The notes beneath the pieces are model-generated. The model was not told the origin of the DNA. It made no database searches and was given only the letters and a program-made list of their open reading frames with translations. A DNA stretch of 64,000 bases, taken from NCBI GenBank assembly GCA_023053575.1, contig JAKZAP010000016.1, positions 9,420,046-9,484,045 on the forward strand. The letters run 5' to 3'. A program made the position numbers and the translations under genes. Of this stretch, positions 1-11,900 are shown piece after piece. The stretch comes from Branchinecta lynchi (taxonomy: Eukaryota > Arthropoda > Branchiopoda > Anostraca > Branchinectidae). Positions within the stretch are counted from its first letter, which is position 1. Every line of letters starts with the position of its first letter.

Positions 1-417
1 CTTCCTACCCCTAAATCGAACATTTAATAATGATTTTTAAAAGTAAAAGTAAAACTTTTACTTTTAACAAACTTTCCGTTTTTTTCTGGGCGAACTACTT
101 GTCCGATGACAAAATGGTTTTCACCATCGTGTTCAGCATGTCTTCTTACCCCATAATCGACTATCAAATTAGCTGTTTCAAAATATTTTGTTTGCCCCTT
201 AATTTAAACCCCGTCCCCCACCCCTAAATGTCGGGCTACAAAGCCCATCTATGAACTTGACTGGTCCGACGACCCAACGAATCCTCACACCAAGTTTCAT
301 CAAAATATCTCATTCCCTTCGAGAGTTATCGTGCTTACAGACGGACAGACTGACGGACGGACGGACAACTTTTGCGATGTCATAGGTATCCCTCCACTTA
401 CGTTTTGGGATCCCAAA
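1..417 (-). repeat. GGGATCCC composite repeat, left-edge copy
   Basis: Contains the 136-bp-unit phrases in complement (ACTTTTACTTTTAACAAACT, CAGCATGTCTTCTTACCCC), the conserved end with TTTCATCAAAATATCTCATT, ACGGACGGACGGACAAC, and CGTTTTGGGATCCCAAAA. Runs off the left edge. Confidence 0.75.
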
Positions 418-1149
418 AATGAACACATGAGCAAATTAAAACTGGGACTTGGAAACCTCACAGAGAAAAGAGAAGAAATTCTAGGTGTGTGTTGTTCAGG
501 AGCCCTAGGCGTTGGACGGGTCTATCATTATCGGGTTGGTGTTCGTTTACTCGATGACCAGAAGCCTCTCGAACCACGTTCAAGCTAAAGGCATTTTTCC
601 GCGGCATATCTGTGTCCCTCATAGTTCCAAGCGTTTGCCGCGGAAACAGACCTGTATGCCACGCACTCGACCCACAAGTGAAACTCGCGGTTTCGTACCT
701 TATTAGAATGATCCCAAGTTTCCTAAGTTTTATTCTATCTGAATTACAAAGTAGTGAATATAAGTAAGTAAGAAAGGTTTATTAGACAAAAACTGGCTAG
801 AGAGCTAATTTGATTGTCTTTACAATTTCGTTCTATTTTTTTTAACACTCACAGGTTACATAACGGATCACATGGTGGTACAAATACTGACGTTACTTTG
901 TCATTTTATTCAACATGTTTACGAAAAAACGGCACAAACGTATTAATGTGCCTCTTTGTTTTGGTTTTTACTGGCTTCAGCTTCAGCTGCGAACGCGTAC
1001 GATCGTTTACGGGCGCATCATTTTGCTCTGACTTTAAATTTTCCACTAAATTCAAGTTTCTTCGGAAATTTTGAACCACAAAATCGAAAATCATCTCGAA
1101 AGTTGTGTACAAAATTTGAGCTACAGTGCAAGCCAGAAGCCATTTTCTT
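418..1149. other. Unassigned sequence
   Basis: AT-rich, short overlapping ORFs only; no repeat family, splice-consistent exon or known motif recognised. A further USP exon, expected to begin after FYR with a Lys/Ser-Glu-rich segment, was sought on the minus strand and not found. Confidence 0.5.
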
Positions 1150-1152
1150 TTA

Positions 1153-1541
1153 GGCCTCATTCACATTGACGCGTCCTTGCGATGCGTTTATCTTGAGTTG
1201 CGTAGCGTATCTTTCACACCTGCATGAGAAGCTTTCATGCTGGATGCGTACTTACATTTTCCTTTCTCGATTTCTATTGCTGAAGTTTCATTTCTTTCAT
1301 CATTAGTAAGTTATTCTTGATCAATAGTAAGTTTTTCTTCAGAAACATAAATTTTTCACTAAAAAATCTGATGCGTATGCGTCAACGCAACACAAGAATA
1401 GAACTTGGTTCTGATCTTGCGTTGTATTTTTACGTTGCATTTCATTTGTCTGCGTAAGCTCTGTGCTGCGTTACCGTAAGCGCGACGCAGAGGTTGCGTA
1501 GCACAGTGTGGAAGGAACAACGCGTCAATGTAAAAGTGGCT
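1153..1541. mobile_element. Harbinger-like MITE, TSD TTA
   Basis: 389 bp, inverted ends GGCCTCATTCACATTGACGCG and CGCGTCAATGTAAAAGTGGC (imperfect); TTA at 1150-1152 and 1542-1544. Interior rich in GCGTTGCGTAG-like words (TGCGTATGCGTCAACGCAAC). Confidence 0.75.
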
Positions 1542-1854
1542 TTAAACACACTTTTTTTTTACATTTCGTCGAATGCTATGGAATTTTACCGGTCGCTGTA
1601 CAAACGGCCCGAAATACTCTATATGACTAAGTCCAAAACACGCCAGTAATCCTCGGGAAGAAAGAGAAAACGTAGCAGTAATGACTCAAACTGTATTAAC
1701 CAATCTCGGCGATGTTTGGGACCAGTTGTGATAACACGCAAAGCAAGGACGACCCGAAACCCAAGCTTGTTCCCCCACCTACGAAATCTTCAGAAAGATA
1801 CCTAGATTCATTCGTTCCGTATTTCACTAAACATTTTAACTGTTCATGATTTAT

Positions 1855-1977
1855 GTTCGTTTCTTATTTATTGTTTGTTAGTCTGTGTTTTATTTGTTGT
1901 TAGTGAGTGTTTATTTTCCAATTCCCGCCCGTGTTAGCCTAGTGCTATTAGGGTTGAAAATAAAACTGATGGATTGA
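1855..1977 (+). mobile_element. 3' end fragment of the same CR1-like LINE
   Basis: Matches the 3' UTR of the 25.5-28.9 kb element: TTAGTGAGTGTTTATTTT, then GTTAGCCTAGTGCTATTAGG and AAAATAAAACTGATGGATTGA with a degenerate TTGA tail. A 5'-truncated copy in the same orientation. Confidence 0.85.
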
Positions 1978-2086
1978 TACAGTTTACTGCTCTTCCGCTA
2001 GGTACAGGGCGATTTTGCATCAGCAAGAAGAATTAGTCATCAAGAGTATAAGCCCTTTTTAGGAATCCAGGTTAGCGGGAACTCAC

Positions 2087-2279
2087 CGATAGAACAGGAC
2101 GTACGCTTGGCAGTTTTCAACCGTCTCATCTGATACTGGGGTTACGGTCGAATCGTCGTACTCGTACCATTTTTTGTCTATATCGTTCAACGCATAGGAG
2201 GTGTAATGCCCCCCACCGGCCGTTCCATGATGGACTATCACTCCGATCAAGTCGTAAGTCATGACTCGAGAAGGGCAGT
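2087..2279 (-). CDS. USP20/33: USP20/33 exon 10: catalytic His/Asp box
   Basis: 63 codons plus 2 nt after a split Asp codon (phase 1 in, 2 out); acceptor TTTTCAG, donor GTGAGT. Contains [20 protein letters not shown], the USP His box (catalytic His in GGGHY), then [14 protein letters not shown] with the catalytic Asp, and ends QAYVLFYR. The gene must continue left: the family goes on for some 250 residues with two DUSP domains, and no further minus-strand exon was recognised in 1-2086. Confidence 0.95.
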
Positions 2280-5200
2280 CTGAAAAGAGGAGGAATCATG
2301 TTTATTTCTTTTATTGCTGCGACTCTTCAGGGATCGAATAAAACGAGGCACGGCACGGCACGACATAGTGTAGGAGGCACGAGTACTAAAAAGAGGCACA
2401 CAAACTAAAAGGGCCCTTTCAGGCTTCAGAGCGAGGGTCAGGAACAATTTTCTAACGTACCTTCTTTTAGGCTTTGATGTTCCAAACTCTCACTTACTCG
2501 TCTACTTCTTGCTAATCTCTTTTTATTACTCGTGCCTCTTGCGCTCATGCCGTGCCTCTTTTTAGTTTATCCCTTCTCTCCATACATACCTGAATGGCAG
2601 ACTCTCTATTATACATGACGGACGCAATCAGACCCTTTCGCAGTTTCGTTAACCCGGGATTTCAAGAAATATATGGAAAGGGTGTGCCAACGTAGGTGCT
2701 GGGTAATGTGGTGAAAGTTTTCCGGAACATTAGGATACACCTGTGACAAGCGTTGACCAAATAGTAATTAAAGTTTCCATGGTATCCGTTGTGATAATGT
2801 TGAGTCGGACTTCTCTGGACTTTTGAAGTGTAAGGTTGTTAAGCTTGGTAAAGTTATTTCTGTTTTCTCTGTCTGATCTAAAGTTCTCCTAACATATAGT
2901 TTTCATACTAAGTAAAAATAAGTTATAATTCTGAAGTTATAATTTTTTTGTAGTTTGTTACTTCAGTCCCGTCTCTCGAAATAAGCGAGTGTTTCGTGAT
3001 ACTTTGTCATTTTAATCTCAATGTTTGGAGCTTAAGTTTTATCCTGGATAGAAGTCCATTAGGAACAGCAGATACTACAGCTAGGGTAGACCCTTTTTAG
3101 TCAGTGGGTCTTACACTCCTTCTGTGCGTCCATGTCTTCTTGTCCTGAAGCCTTACGTGCGTACGTGTCATCTTGTCCGCAAGGCAAATCGGCATTGGCG
3201 CATCGAAGCCGTTTGGCATAGGGGCATCGATTCACTGTGGCGTTCCCGGACTATGTGTTTATCAACTGTGTCTACGTAGGTATACAATCACCGGGTTATG
3301 AAAATCACTATTATTGTGTTCTCTCTCTTTTCCGTATTCTCATTTTTACTAAGACGTTGCCGTTTATATTATTATTATTTAAATGAATCCTTCAAAACTG
3401 AAGAGTAGTGTATAAGAAGGAACAACAACATGTCAATCAAATTCACACACACTTACATACTAATAAACAGCTAAAACTCTAACTAACTAAGACAGCTCTA
3501 TAAAACAAATTGTCGGTATCTCTCTCGACTTGTAAGGTTCTGCTATAACTCCAGGGCGGAGGGACGGTCTCTCGGGAAGGTTTAAAATTTCCGAGGAAAA
3601 CCGTTCACGCCACCATTTCTTATTTCTTTGTCCCCCTAACCCAGCGTTATAACTCCGGTCAAACGTCATAAACTGGGTGGGTTAGTTGCACTGCCTCCCG
3701 CTATGTCAACTAATCATAATTATCATGTAGATATAAAGCCAGAAGTAGAGTAGCATATAAGTTTGTTTACCATATTCGTCTTCCATTCTGGAAGTTTCGC
3801 TTAGCTTGTAGGGTGTGGCCGCTACCGATAAGTGGGCACCGACCCCCAACACAAAACCTACACAGCGAGGATCGGATCCCCGTTACGCAAAGGGCGGTTT
3901 AAGGTAAGTATGATCACCACATATTTTCTGAAATATACAGGTAGTACTTGGTCAAACATGGAAGTTATAGCAGCCGTTACCAGAAAAAAAATATTTTATA
4001 TTTTCTTTCCATTTTCCAAGGCTTCAGAGCTCTTTTAAACCTCAGTCCCGCTTATCTGATGACGGCTTCTTTTCACAGAAGAATTTAAAGGACTCTCGTA
4101 TCTATACCCTAATGCCAATGTCACTTATTACCGTATCTACCAACTCAACCTACTACCGTAATCGCTGCATCCATTCTTAAACCCGGAGACCCAATTTTTC
4201 GACCCCTTATTTTGCCATTTTTCTATGCGTATCATGCTCCCGAAGATTGTTTTTGAGAAGCTCTGCCCTCGTCAGACAAACCGGTTGTCCAAATTTGTCC
4301 CATGTTTTTGCTAGAAGTCAACGGGCCTGGCAAATCGGTTAAAACAGACAAAGCCGTGGGTAGATTGTTAAAAGCAGAGCGTAGTTTAAGCATTCAATTA
4401 TTTAGCAATACTCGACTCGAGCATATACAGTAAACAGTGCGAGAAGTCCTTTAAGGAAATCCTTGGTTAACTTAATATCAGGCACAAACCAGGCTGCATA
4501 ACTTCATACCTTTACAAACATAGGGTCTTAGGTCAAGTCCGGTCAGCGGGAACTTGACCTTGTTAGAAATTTTGGTTGAGAAGTGAAGCTCATGCCGGAA
4601 CCGCTTCAGATGAATCGTCAGAACTTCTGGCAAATCCATCAAAGCGGCCATTTTGATGCCGTTCCTTAGCTTCTTACATTTGTCACAACTAAAAAAACAA
4701 AAACAAATCAATCAAAGCCTGTAAAACTCTCGACTTCTCCTCTATCTCTCTGTACTGGTTTAATAACCATTACTGATTAGTTACAATGAACTTGACCAAA
4801 GAACTATTTTCTTTAACATAACAACCCTTGTCGTATTCTTCAGCATCCATCTTTTTCTCATTATTCTAATTCTAATCCTATTTCCTAAATTCATTTCTTG
4901 ACCTACAGAACCTAGAAGACAACAATTTACTTCAACGTCAGGCTTTCTTCATATGTGTAATGTGCACTCATGAAGATTTACAGACTCTCCTTGCATCTGC
5001 ATCAAAATAGTACAGAAAGATATTCCCGACAATTTTTTGGCATCTTTGGATTGGTTTGTTTGGTCGGGAGGTTCGGGAGAAAAGGAGGAAATTTTGGGAG
5101 GTTTGGGATGAAAAGGGATCGGTTTCAAGATTGAAGATTGGGCAGATTCCTGCTGGCTGCTATGGCCCACTGTGAATTATGTCTTGAGTTGTTGATTTTA

Positions 5201-8200
5201 GTTTGTTTTTGCTTTTTCTTTGTTAGGGTGTTTCATACTTTTTTTTTCCCGACATGGCCCACGGGATTGATCCTAGCGCAAGCTAACGAATAACCTAAAT
5301 GCGGGAGACTCTCGCTCAAGTTTTTCACGAGTACCGCCGAACAGACTATCGAGTCGGGCGGCCACGGACCGGAATTCCTGCCAGGATTTTCCACACCGTC
5401 ATCGATTCCATGAAAAGTCGAAATTACGTTGAAGATGGTGAAGTGTAAAATATCCGGTCGGGAAATCCTGACCGTGCATTCGCATAAATATTCCTTCTGC
5501 CCAAGCTGACTGCGAATCATATTTGACGGAGCAAAACGGATATGTCAGCTACACTTTATTAGAGCTATATTTCGGCCCTTCTTGGCAAGGGTCCTCTTCA
5601 GGCTCAAGCCGCTCAAGCTGGAAAATGAACTTGTGGAAAAACAATTAAAGGTTCTTCCTTCAATATCTGAATTTGTGAACTTCTTGCCAAGAAGGGACGA
5701 AATATAGCTCTAATAAAATATAGCTGACTTATCCGTTTTGCTCCGTCAAATATGTGCATTCGCGAGGAGCGGAAGGCACGAGTTTCAATTTTACAATGGG
5801 AATTTACCTGTACATGTTGTCACCCTTTAGCTCGTCATTGCTGAAGAAGGCAGCAAGGCAGTCATATAGTGACACACTTGGGCCCCACAGCCATCCAAAC
5901 ATCATAGACCAGAGCCAGCCGACCCAACCCTGCAAACAGAAACAGAATAATAATGTGTCAATGTTCTGGTTCGTCAAACGAAGGATATGGCAGCAAGATA
6001 GATATAAAGATATAAATATTGGGGAAAGCAGATACGCTGAATTGGTTTTTGAGCTTTATTTTTTCGCCGGACAAGTAGTTCCGGAATACCGCCGAAACCG
6101 GAAAACTGGCAGAAGTAAGGCAGGAAGTTTCGATCGGTTACGTCAAAATAAATATGACTTGTAAGGGTAAGCACACATGCTGAATCCATATCTGAACTTG
6201 GTGTTCTCACATCTACCAGTTACTTGAGCTTACTCAAGTGCCATATAGCGATCGTAATGTCTGTCTGTCTGTCGGTCTGTCCGCATTTTGCTAGTTTGGG
6301 CACTTCCATATGACCTAGGACGATAAAACTTGGCATGCATAGCAGGGACCCAACTGGATTAACTTGGAAATAATCACTTCCCCGATCCGACCATCAATGG
6401 GGGAGTGGCAAGATAGGGAATCCGGAAATTAGTAACATTCATGACTTTGGAACGGATAATCGGGCGTGCATTAAACTTGACAGGATTCAAGAACAAGTGT
6501 CTTGGATGTTCATTGTCAAACTCGGATCGGATCCGATAACTGGGGGGGGGGGGGGGGGGGGGGGGCTGGAGGGGGAAGGTCGAAGGGGTTTGGAATAATA
6601 TTGAAAGTGTCAACGGCTTCTCTGGCCAAACAAAACTACCAGGGTATATGCATTTTTGAAGCGCTAGATCTTACGCGCAGTTCTGACACGCCAGAACTCT
6701 TCCCTATCGTTACAACGCAATTACTACGTTTTCTTGCGACGAAATACTGGTGTGGTGTACGTCTATTGTGTTATTTGTGTTTGATGGCAAAGCCTTTGTT
6801 CGAACAAGCAAGCAGTTAAAGCAAGTAGTGGTAAATCAATCATTATAGAGAGATTGCGATTAATTGTGATATTGTCAAGCTGAAATAAAGTGGAGTTGTA
6901 AATTCGACAAGATTGGCTTAGAAATCGCAACTTTCCAAATCCGACCATTCCTTAAAGTACCAATCATGACCGCAAATTAAGATAAATACTTTCAAGCCAA
7001 ATATGCATTTTCATGATCGCCATGAGCCCATTACCATTTTTGCCTCAAGGGTTTTGCTTACAAATGAGGTTCTAGCTCCCTTAAAGTGCGCATCTTCACC
7101 GCAAGGTCGAAAAGTACTTTTTATCAAACGATACATCTCAACCCATGATCATTTGTGCCACAAGGATTCTACTTTTGAGCAAACGGTATATATCAATGAT
7201 CCCTAAGAACCTGCTATCGTTTTTGCCTCAAAGGTTTACTGATGCATTTCTAGCGCCTTTAAAGTCCGCATCATTACAGCCAAGTTCAACAATAAGATAC
7301 TTCTTGGGATCCCAAAACGTAAGTGGCGGGATACCCATGACATTGCAAAAGTTGTCCGTCTGTGCGCACTATAACTCTCTAACGGAATGAGATATTTTGA
7401 TGAAACTTGCTGTGAGGATTCTTTGGGTCAAGAGTAAGGTCAATTTCATAGATCGGCTATGAAGCCCTACATTCATGGGTGGGGGAGGGGGTTTAAATTA
7501 AGGGGCAAATTAAATATTTTTAAACAGATAATGTGATCGTCGATTATGGGGTAAGAAGACATGTTGAACACGATGGTGAAAACCATTTTGTCATCGGAAA
7601 AGTAGTTGGCCCGGAATCCGGCCCAAACCGGAAAGTTTGTTAAAAGTAAAAGTTTTATTTGAAGTTGATTATATTCAGGGGTAAGAAGACATGAAAGAAA
7701 TAATTAAGAAAGGAAGTGTTTGGTCGGGAGGCTTGAGAGGAAAAGGATTTGGTTTCAAGTATGGGAAGTAAGTGTTTTGGTCAGATCCCACCGTGAACTA
7801 TTTTTTTAGAAGTTGATTTTTTGGTTTGTTGTTGGAGTGTATGATATTTTGTTTTTGTTATTGTGTTATGTTTCCCGCCATGGCCCTTGGGCTTTATTGG
7901 GAATAAATTCCTTCATTTGTTCATGCTTAACACGATGGTGAAAACCGTTTTTTTGCCAGACAAGTAGTTATCACGGAACCCGGCCAAAACCCGAAAGTCT
8001 GTTAAAAGTAAAAGTTTTATTTGGAGTTGATTAGATGTTCGATTTAGGAGTAAGAAGACATGCTGAACACCTATGTGAAAACAATTTTCTACCCAGACAA
8101 GTAGTTCGCCCGGAATCCGGCCAAAACCGAAAGTTGTTAAAAGTTAGAGTTTTAATTTGTAGTTGATTAGATATTCGATTTAGGGATAAAGAGATGGTGA

Positions 8201-8943
8201 ATCCGTGTATGACAATCATTTTTCACCCGGACATACAGTTGGACCGGAATCCGGCTGGAGCCGGAAAATTTGTTATAAGTTGAATTTTTATTTGAAGTTG
8301 ATTAGATGTTCAGTTTTGGGGAAAGAAGATATGCTGAGTTCGGTTTTGAGCTTTCTTTTTTTCGCCGGACAAGTAGTTGCGAAATTCGGCCGAAACCGGG
8401 AAATTTGCAGAAGTGGAGAAAGTTTTCGTCAAAACAGATATGACTTATAGGGGTAAACACCCATGCTGATTCAATATCTTAGTTTTCTCAGATGATTAAT
8501 CTGTTTTTGAATTTTAATGGGAAAAATGTTCAAGGAGTCTACTTTTTACTTACAAGTGTTTACTGCCTTCCTCTTGCTTGTAATGTCAGTGTGAAATGTG
8601 AAAATTCTTTTCGGGTTATGTATAATAATTCATTCCGGTGGCTTCACGGTCTCCTTGGAATTGTAGTGCATCGGGAATGTTTGCTGGTGAAGGGCCTCCA
8701 TCTTTTGGTGAACTTCGGAGGCGGTCAATTCTTTCCCTTCAAACCAGGATCCTCCGATCCCATAGCCCACTTCTTAGGATCCTTTGTGGGCCTCAGATGC
8801 GGCTTTCTCTGCCTGTATCGCTTGCGTGGACTCGTGAGTTGTACGAGGGCTTTTGACGGGAGTCACGTAAGTGACCTGGTACTTATATTTGTTTGCTTGT
8901 TGAGTGTCTTTTGTTATACTGTGGCCCATGTTGGCCTCATGTG

Positions 8944-8974
<31 letters not shown>

Positions 8975-11900
8975 TAAAATAATATTCAACTCCTGCCAAC
9001 ATTTTGCCTATTCTTGCAAGTGCCATATGAGCTTTCAGCTCTTGTTTAAGTTTGGAAGGTGTTTCAACCTCCACTATACGCCTTGATCTGTTTCTAAAGT
9101 TAAAAAATAAAATTATTCAACTTTCTCGATCAAATATCAGATTTGTGGGATCCCATCGAAACCTTTGGTTTTTTTTTCTGCTGTGTTCGGAACAAGGTGT
9201 TATCGGAGCCAGCGCCGGCGAAAGACTGATTGAGTTTCAGTAGAGAGGTTACGTATCGCAAGTGGATCTAGTGTCGCTGCTATTCGAGTCTGTGTCACTT
9301 TTTCCAACTGACAAAGCTTGTGCGCTCAATAGGATTGCTGAACGAACAATCGCAACGTCAAGTAATGTCCTCACCTTCAATAACAACAGTCTCAGGACAC
9401 AACTTGAAACTGAGTGGTAAGAAATTCCGAAAAGACACTGGAGAATGGAGCTTTAGAAACCGAATAGTAAACATTGGAACAATCTCCCAGTAACTGTTTT
9501 AAATGCTGAAAATATCAACCTATTCAAAGCAGGTGTCGACTACCACCTGGCTGAAATTCAGCTTAGTGTGTAAACTGTCCCAAGAAATTATATTATTCCA
9601 ATTATATTATTACAAAAAGCACAATGGACACTTCTAATGCTTTACTTTCTATTAAATCCTTCACAAATAAACATTTCCGACTTCCTTTAGAAGGCGCTAC
9701 GAAAATCGGCCGTTTTCTTGTTATCCCTTGTCTTTACCTCTCTGGCATTTCGGCGATCCAAATCTTAAGAGCTGCGATATCGTGGCAGGAAATTCAAAAA
9801 CTCCCAGCAATGCTTGATGGAAAAGGAAATGTTTGATATGTCACCAAAGTCAAGCCGCAGATGCATTTACCTGATTGTTCTAGTGTTTCATCAGAGGTTC
9901 TATGGCTTAAAGTACCTGTTAAAAGTTTTTCTTTGTGGAATAGTGCTGTGAAGCTTGATTAGCTTGCTTTATAAAATGTACCAAAATATGCAATAAGTTT
10001 ATAAAAAAAATAACATAGCTACAAAAATCATTCAAAAACAAATAACCTATTCAAATATGCATAAAATAAAGATCTACTAAGTATTGTAAGAAACATCACT
10101 TTTATCTTTGTCAAGCTAGTAAACTGAGCATGTACTGGCCCAAAAAATTACGCTTTGAAATATCACAGAGAGGAAACTGTTGAAAAAGCTGCTGATCTAG
10201 GGGGTAAGCATTGTTCCTAGGTTGTTACAGAGTGGGATTGGGGTAGTTTGATGTACCCTTTGAACTTTAAGTAAAACGCACGGCTTACCGTATAGTTGTG
10301 TACAGCATTTGGTATGCTGCTGTGTATCAAACTAAGCTGCTCCCGGGTCGGAATAGGCAGTGACAAATCCTGGAACGCTTCCAACGTTGACGACACTCGA
10401 CTGCAGGTCAAGCACTGTACGGAGCTAACTACTTTCCCGTCAAAAATGTCGGAAATAATACTACGGTAGCGTGTCGGTTTCTTGACTGCTGGGTCATCTG
10501 GAAGGAAATCAATTCCGTCAATAATCTTAAATTTAGAAGGTACTGTCAAATTCGAGCAGCACTGAAGGCCTAAAACATGCAATCAATCAATCAATGCTTG
10601 CAGTAATTATTCAAAGTAATAGATACAGGCGAGTAAAAACGTAGAACGAGGTCATTAATAAAATAATATTTAAGTTATCAGCCCCTTATTAATAAAAAAA
10701 ACGGTTGACCAAAATGCAGAAAAAACCCTTTCCTGTCATCGCAATCGTGCAGCAAAAACAGCGCCCGTGTCAAAAGTTAAATCTCAGGACTAGTTTTTTC
10801 ATTATAGTGGTATTTGAAGATAATTTACTTTAATAAGATATTTATAGTCGGTAGAAGCTTCATTTATTTATTACAGGTTTGTTTCCTTCTCCGAAGTCGA
10901 ACCAGAGGATTGACAGCCTGACGAGGACACTTGCCAAGAAGGGCGAAATATCGTTGATGAAGAATCGTAGCTGACGTATCCGTTGTAAACATTGTTTGAA
11001 TAAATCAATCAATCAAACTTTATAATCAAAAACATATTTACGGCGAAAAACCATAAGTCAGCTACATTTTATTAGAGCTATATTTCGGCCCTTCTTGGCA
11101 AGGGTCCTCTTCAGGCTCAAGCTGAAAATTAACTTAAAAAAAGTTAATTTCTCTCGATTCAAATTTTAACCGAAAGGTTCTTGGTTCGCCTCTTCAACTT
11201 CGCCAGCTGTTTTGCTGTACATGCAGTTCGTCTTTTATAAAAAGAAATATAATTAAAGGCCTAGAAACAGCCTTTTTGTAATAATAATAGTATTTAAACT
11301 TTTATTTTAGTATTTATTAAAAATTTAAATGGTCAATTTGTAAAAATTTATTTACGTGTTTGTGGTTTTTCCACAACTTTATTTTTCCAACTTGAGCCTG
11401 AACAGGACCCTTGCCAAGAAGGGCTGAAATATAGCTCTAATAAAATTCAGCTGACGTATCCGTTTTGCACTATCAAATATGATTCGCAGTCAGCTTGGGC
11501 TGAAGGAAGACTTTTCTAAAGTCGATTAGAGGTGGGATATAGGGGTAAACATGCAAGCCAAATCCATATTTGAACTGGGTTTTCACATCTGATTATTAAT
11601 CGGCCGCAATTTCTCAAAAAACATCAACACGGTATCATTTTCGTACATTTTCAAGCTCTCATCATGGATAAATAGCAAGATGTTAAAGGGGTCTGGCGAA
11701 GACCGGAAATCTGCAAGACCCGATCGTCTGGATCAAGATAAATATTTATGGGATCCCATCGAAACCTTTGGTCTTGTTGGTTTGTCATTTAGCGTATTTT
11801 CCAGTACGATACGAAGACAGTATTTCGAATAACAAATATTAAAGACATAACGACATGATCGGCAATAGCATCTCAGTTTTTCTACAAACATTCGGCACCA

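Larger units (their letters stand above)
7300..9165 (+). repeat. GGGATCCC composite repeat with 136-bp tandem units, broken by LINEs
   Basis: Left end GGGATCCCAAAACGTAAGTG at 7308, then CGATTATGGGGTAAGAAGAC and tandem units with GTTGATTAGATGTTCGATTT (near 8022, 8159, 8295; spacing 136-137 bp). Right end GGGATCCCATCGAAACC at about 9149. Two LINE fragments (7715-7918, 8590-8985) are nested in it. Confidence 0.75.

Noticed and set aside
906..1160. Lys/Arg-rich minus ORF as a possible further USP exon
   Set aside because: No similarity to the DUSP region and no splice sites in the required phase.
6502..6819. ORF with a poly-Gly stretch
   Set aside because: It is a translation of a G-run in a repeat, not a gene.
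8774..8989. Minus [18 protein letters not shown] resembling a membrane segment
   Set aside because: Translation of the complement of an (AATA)n LINE tail.
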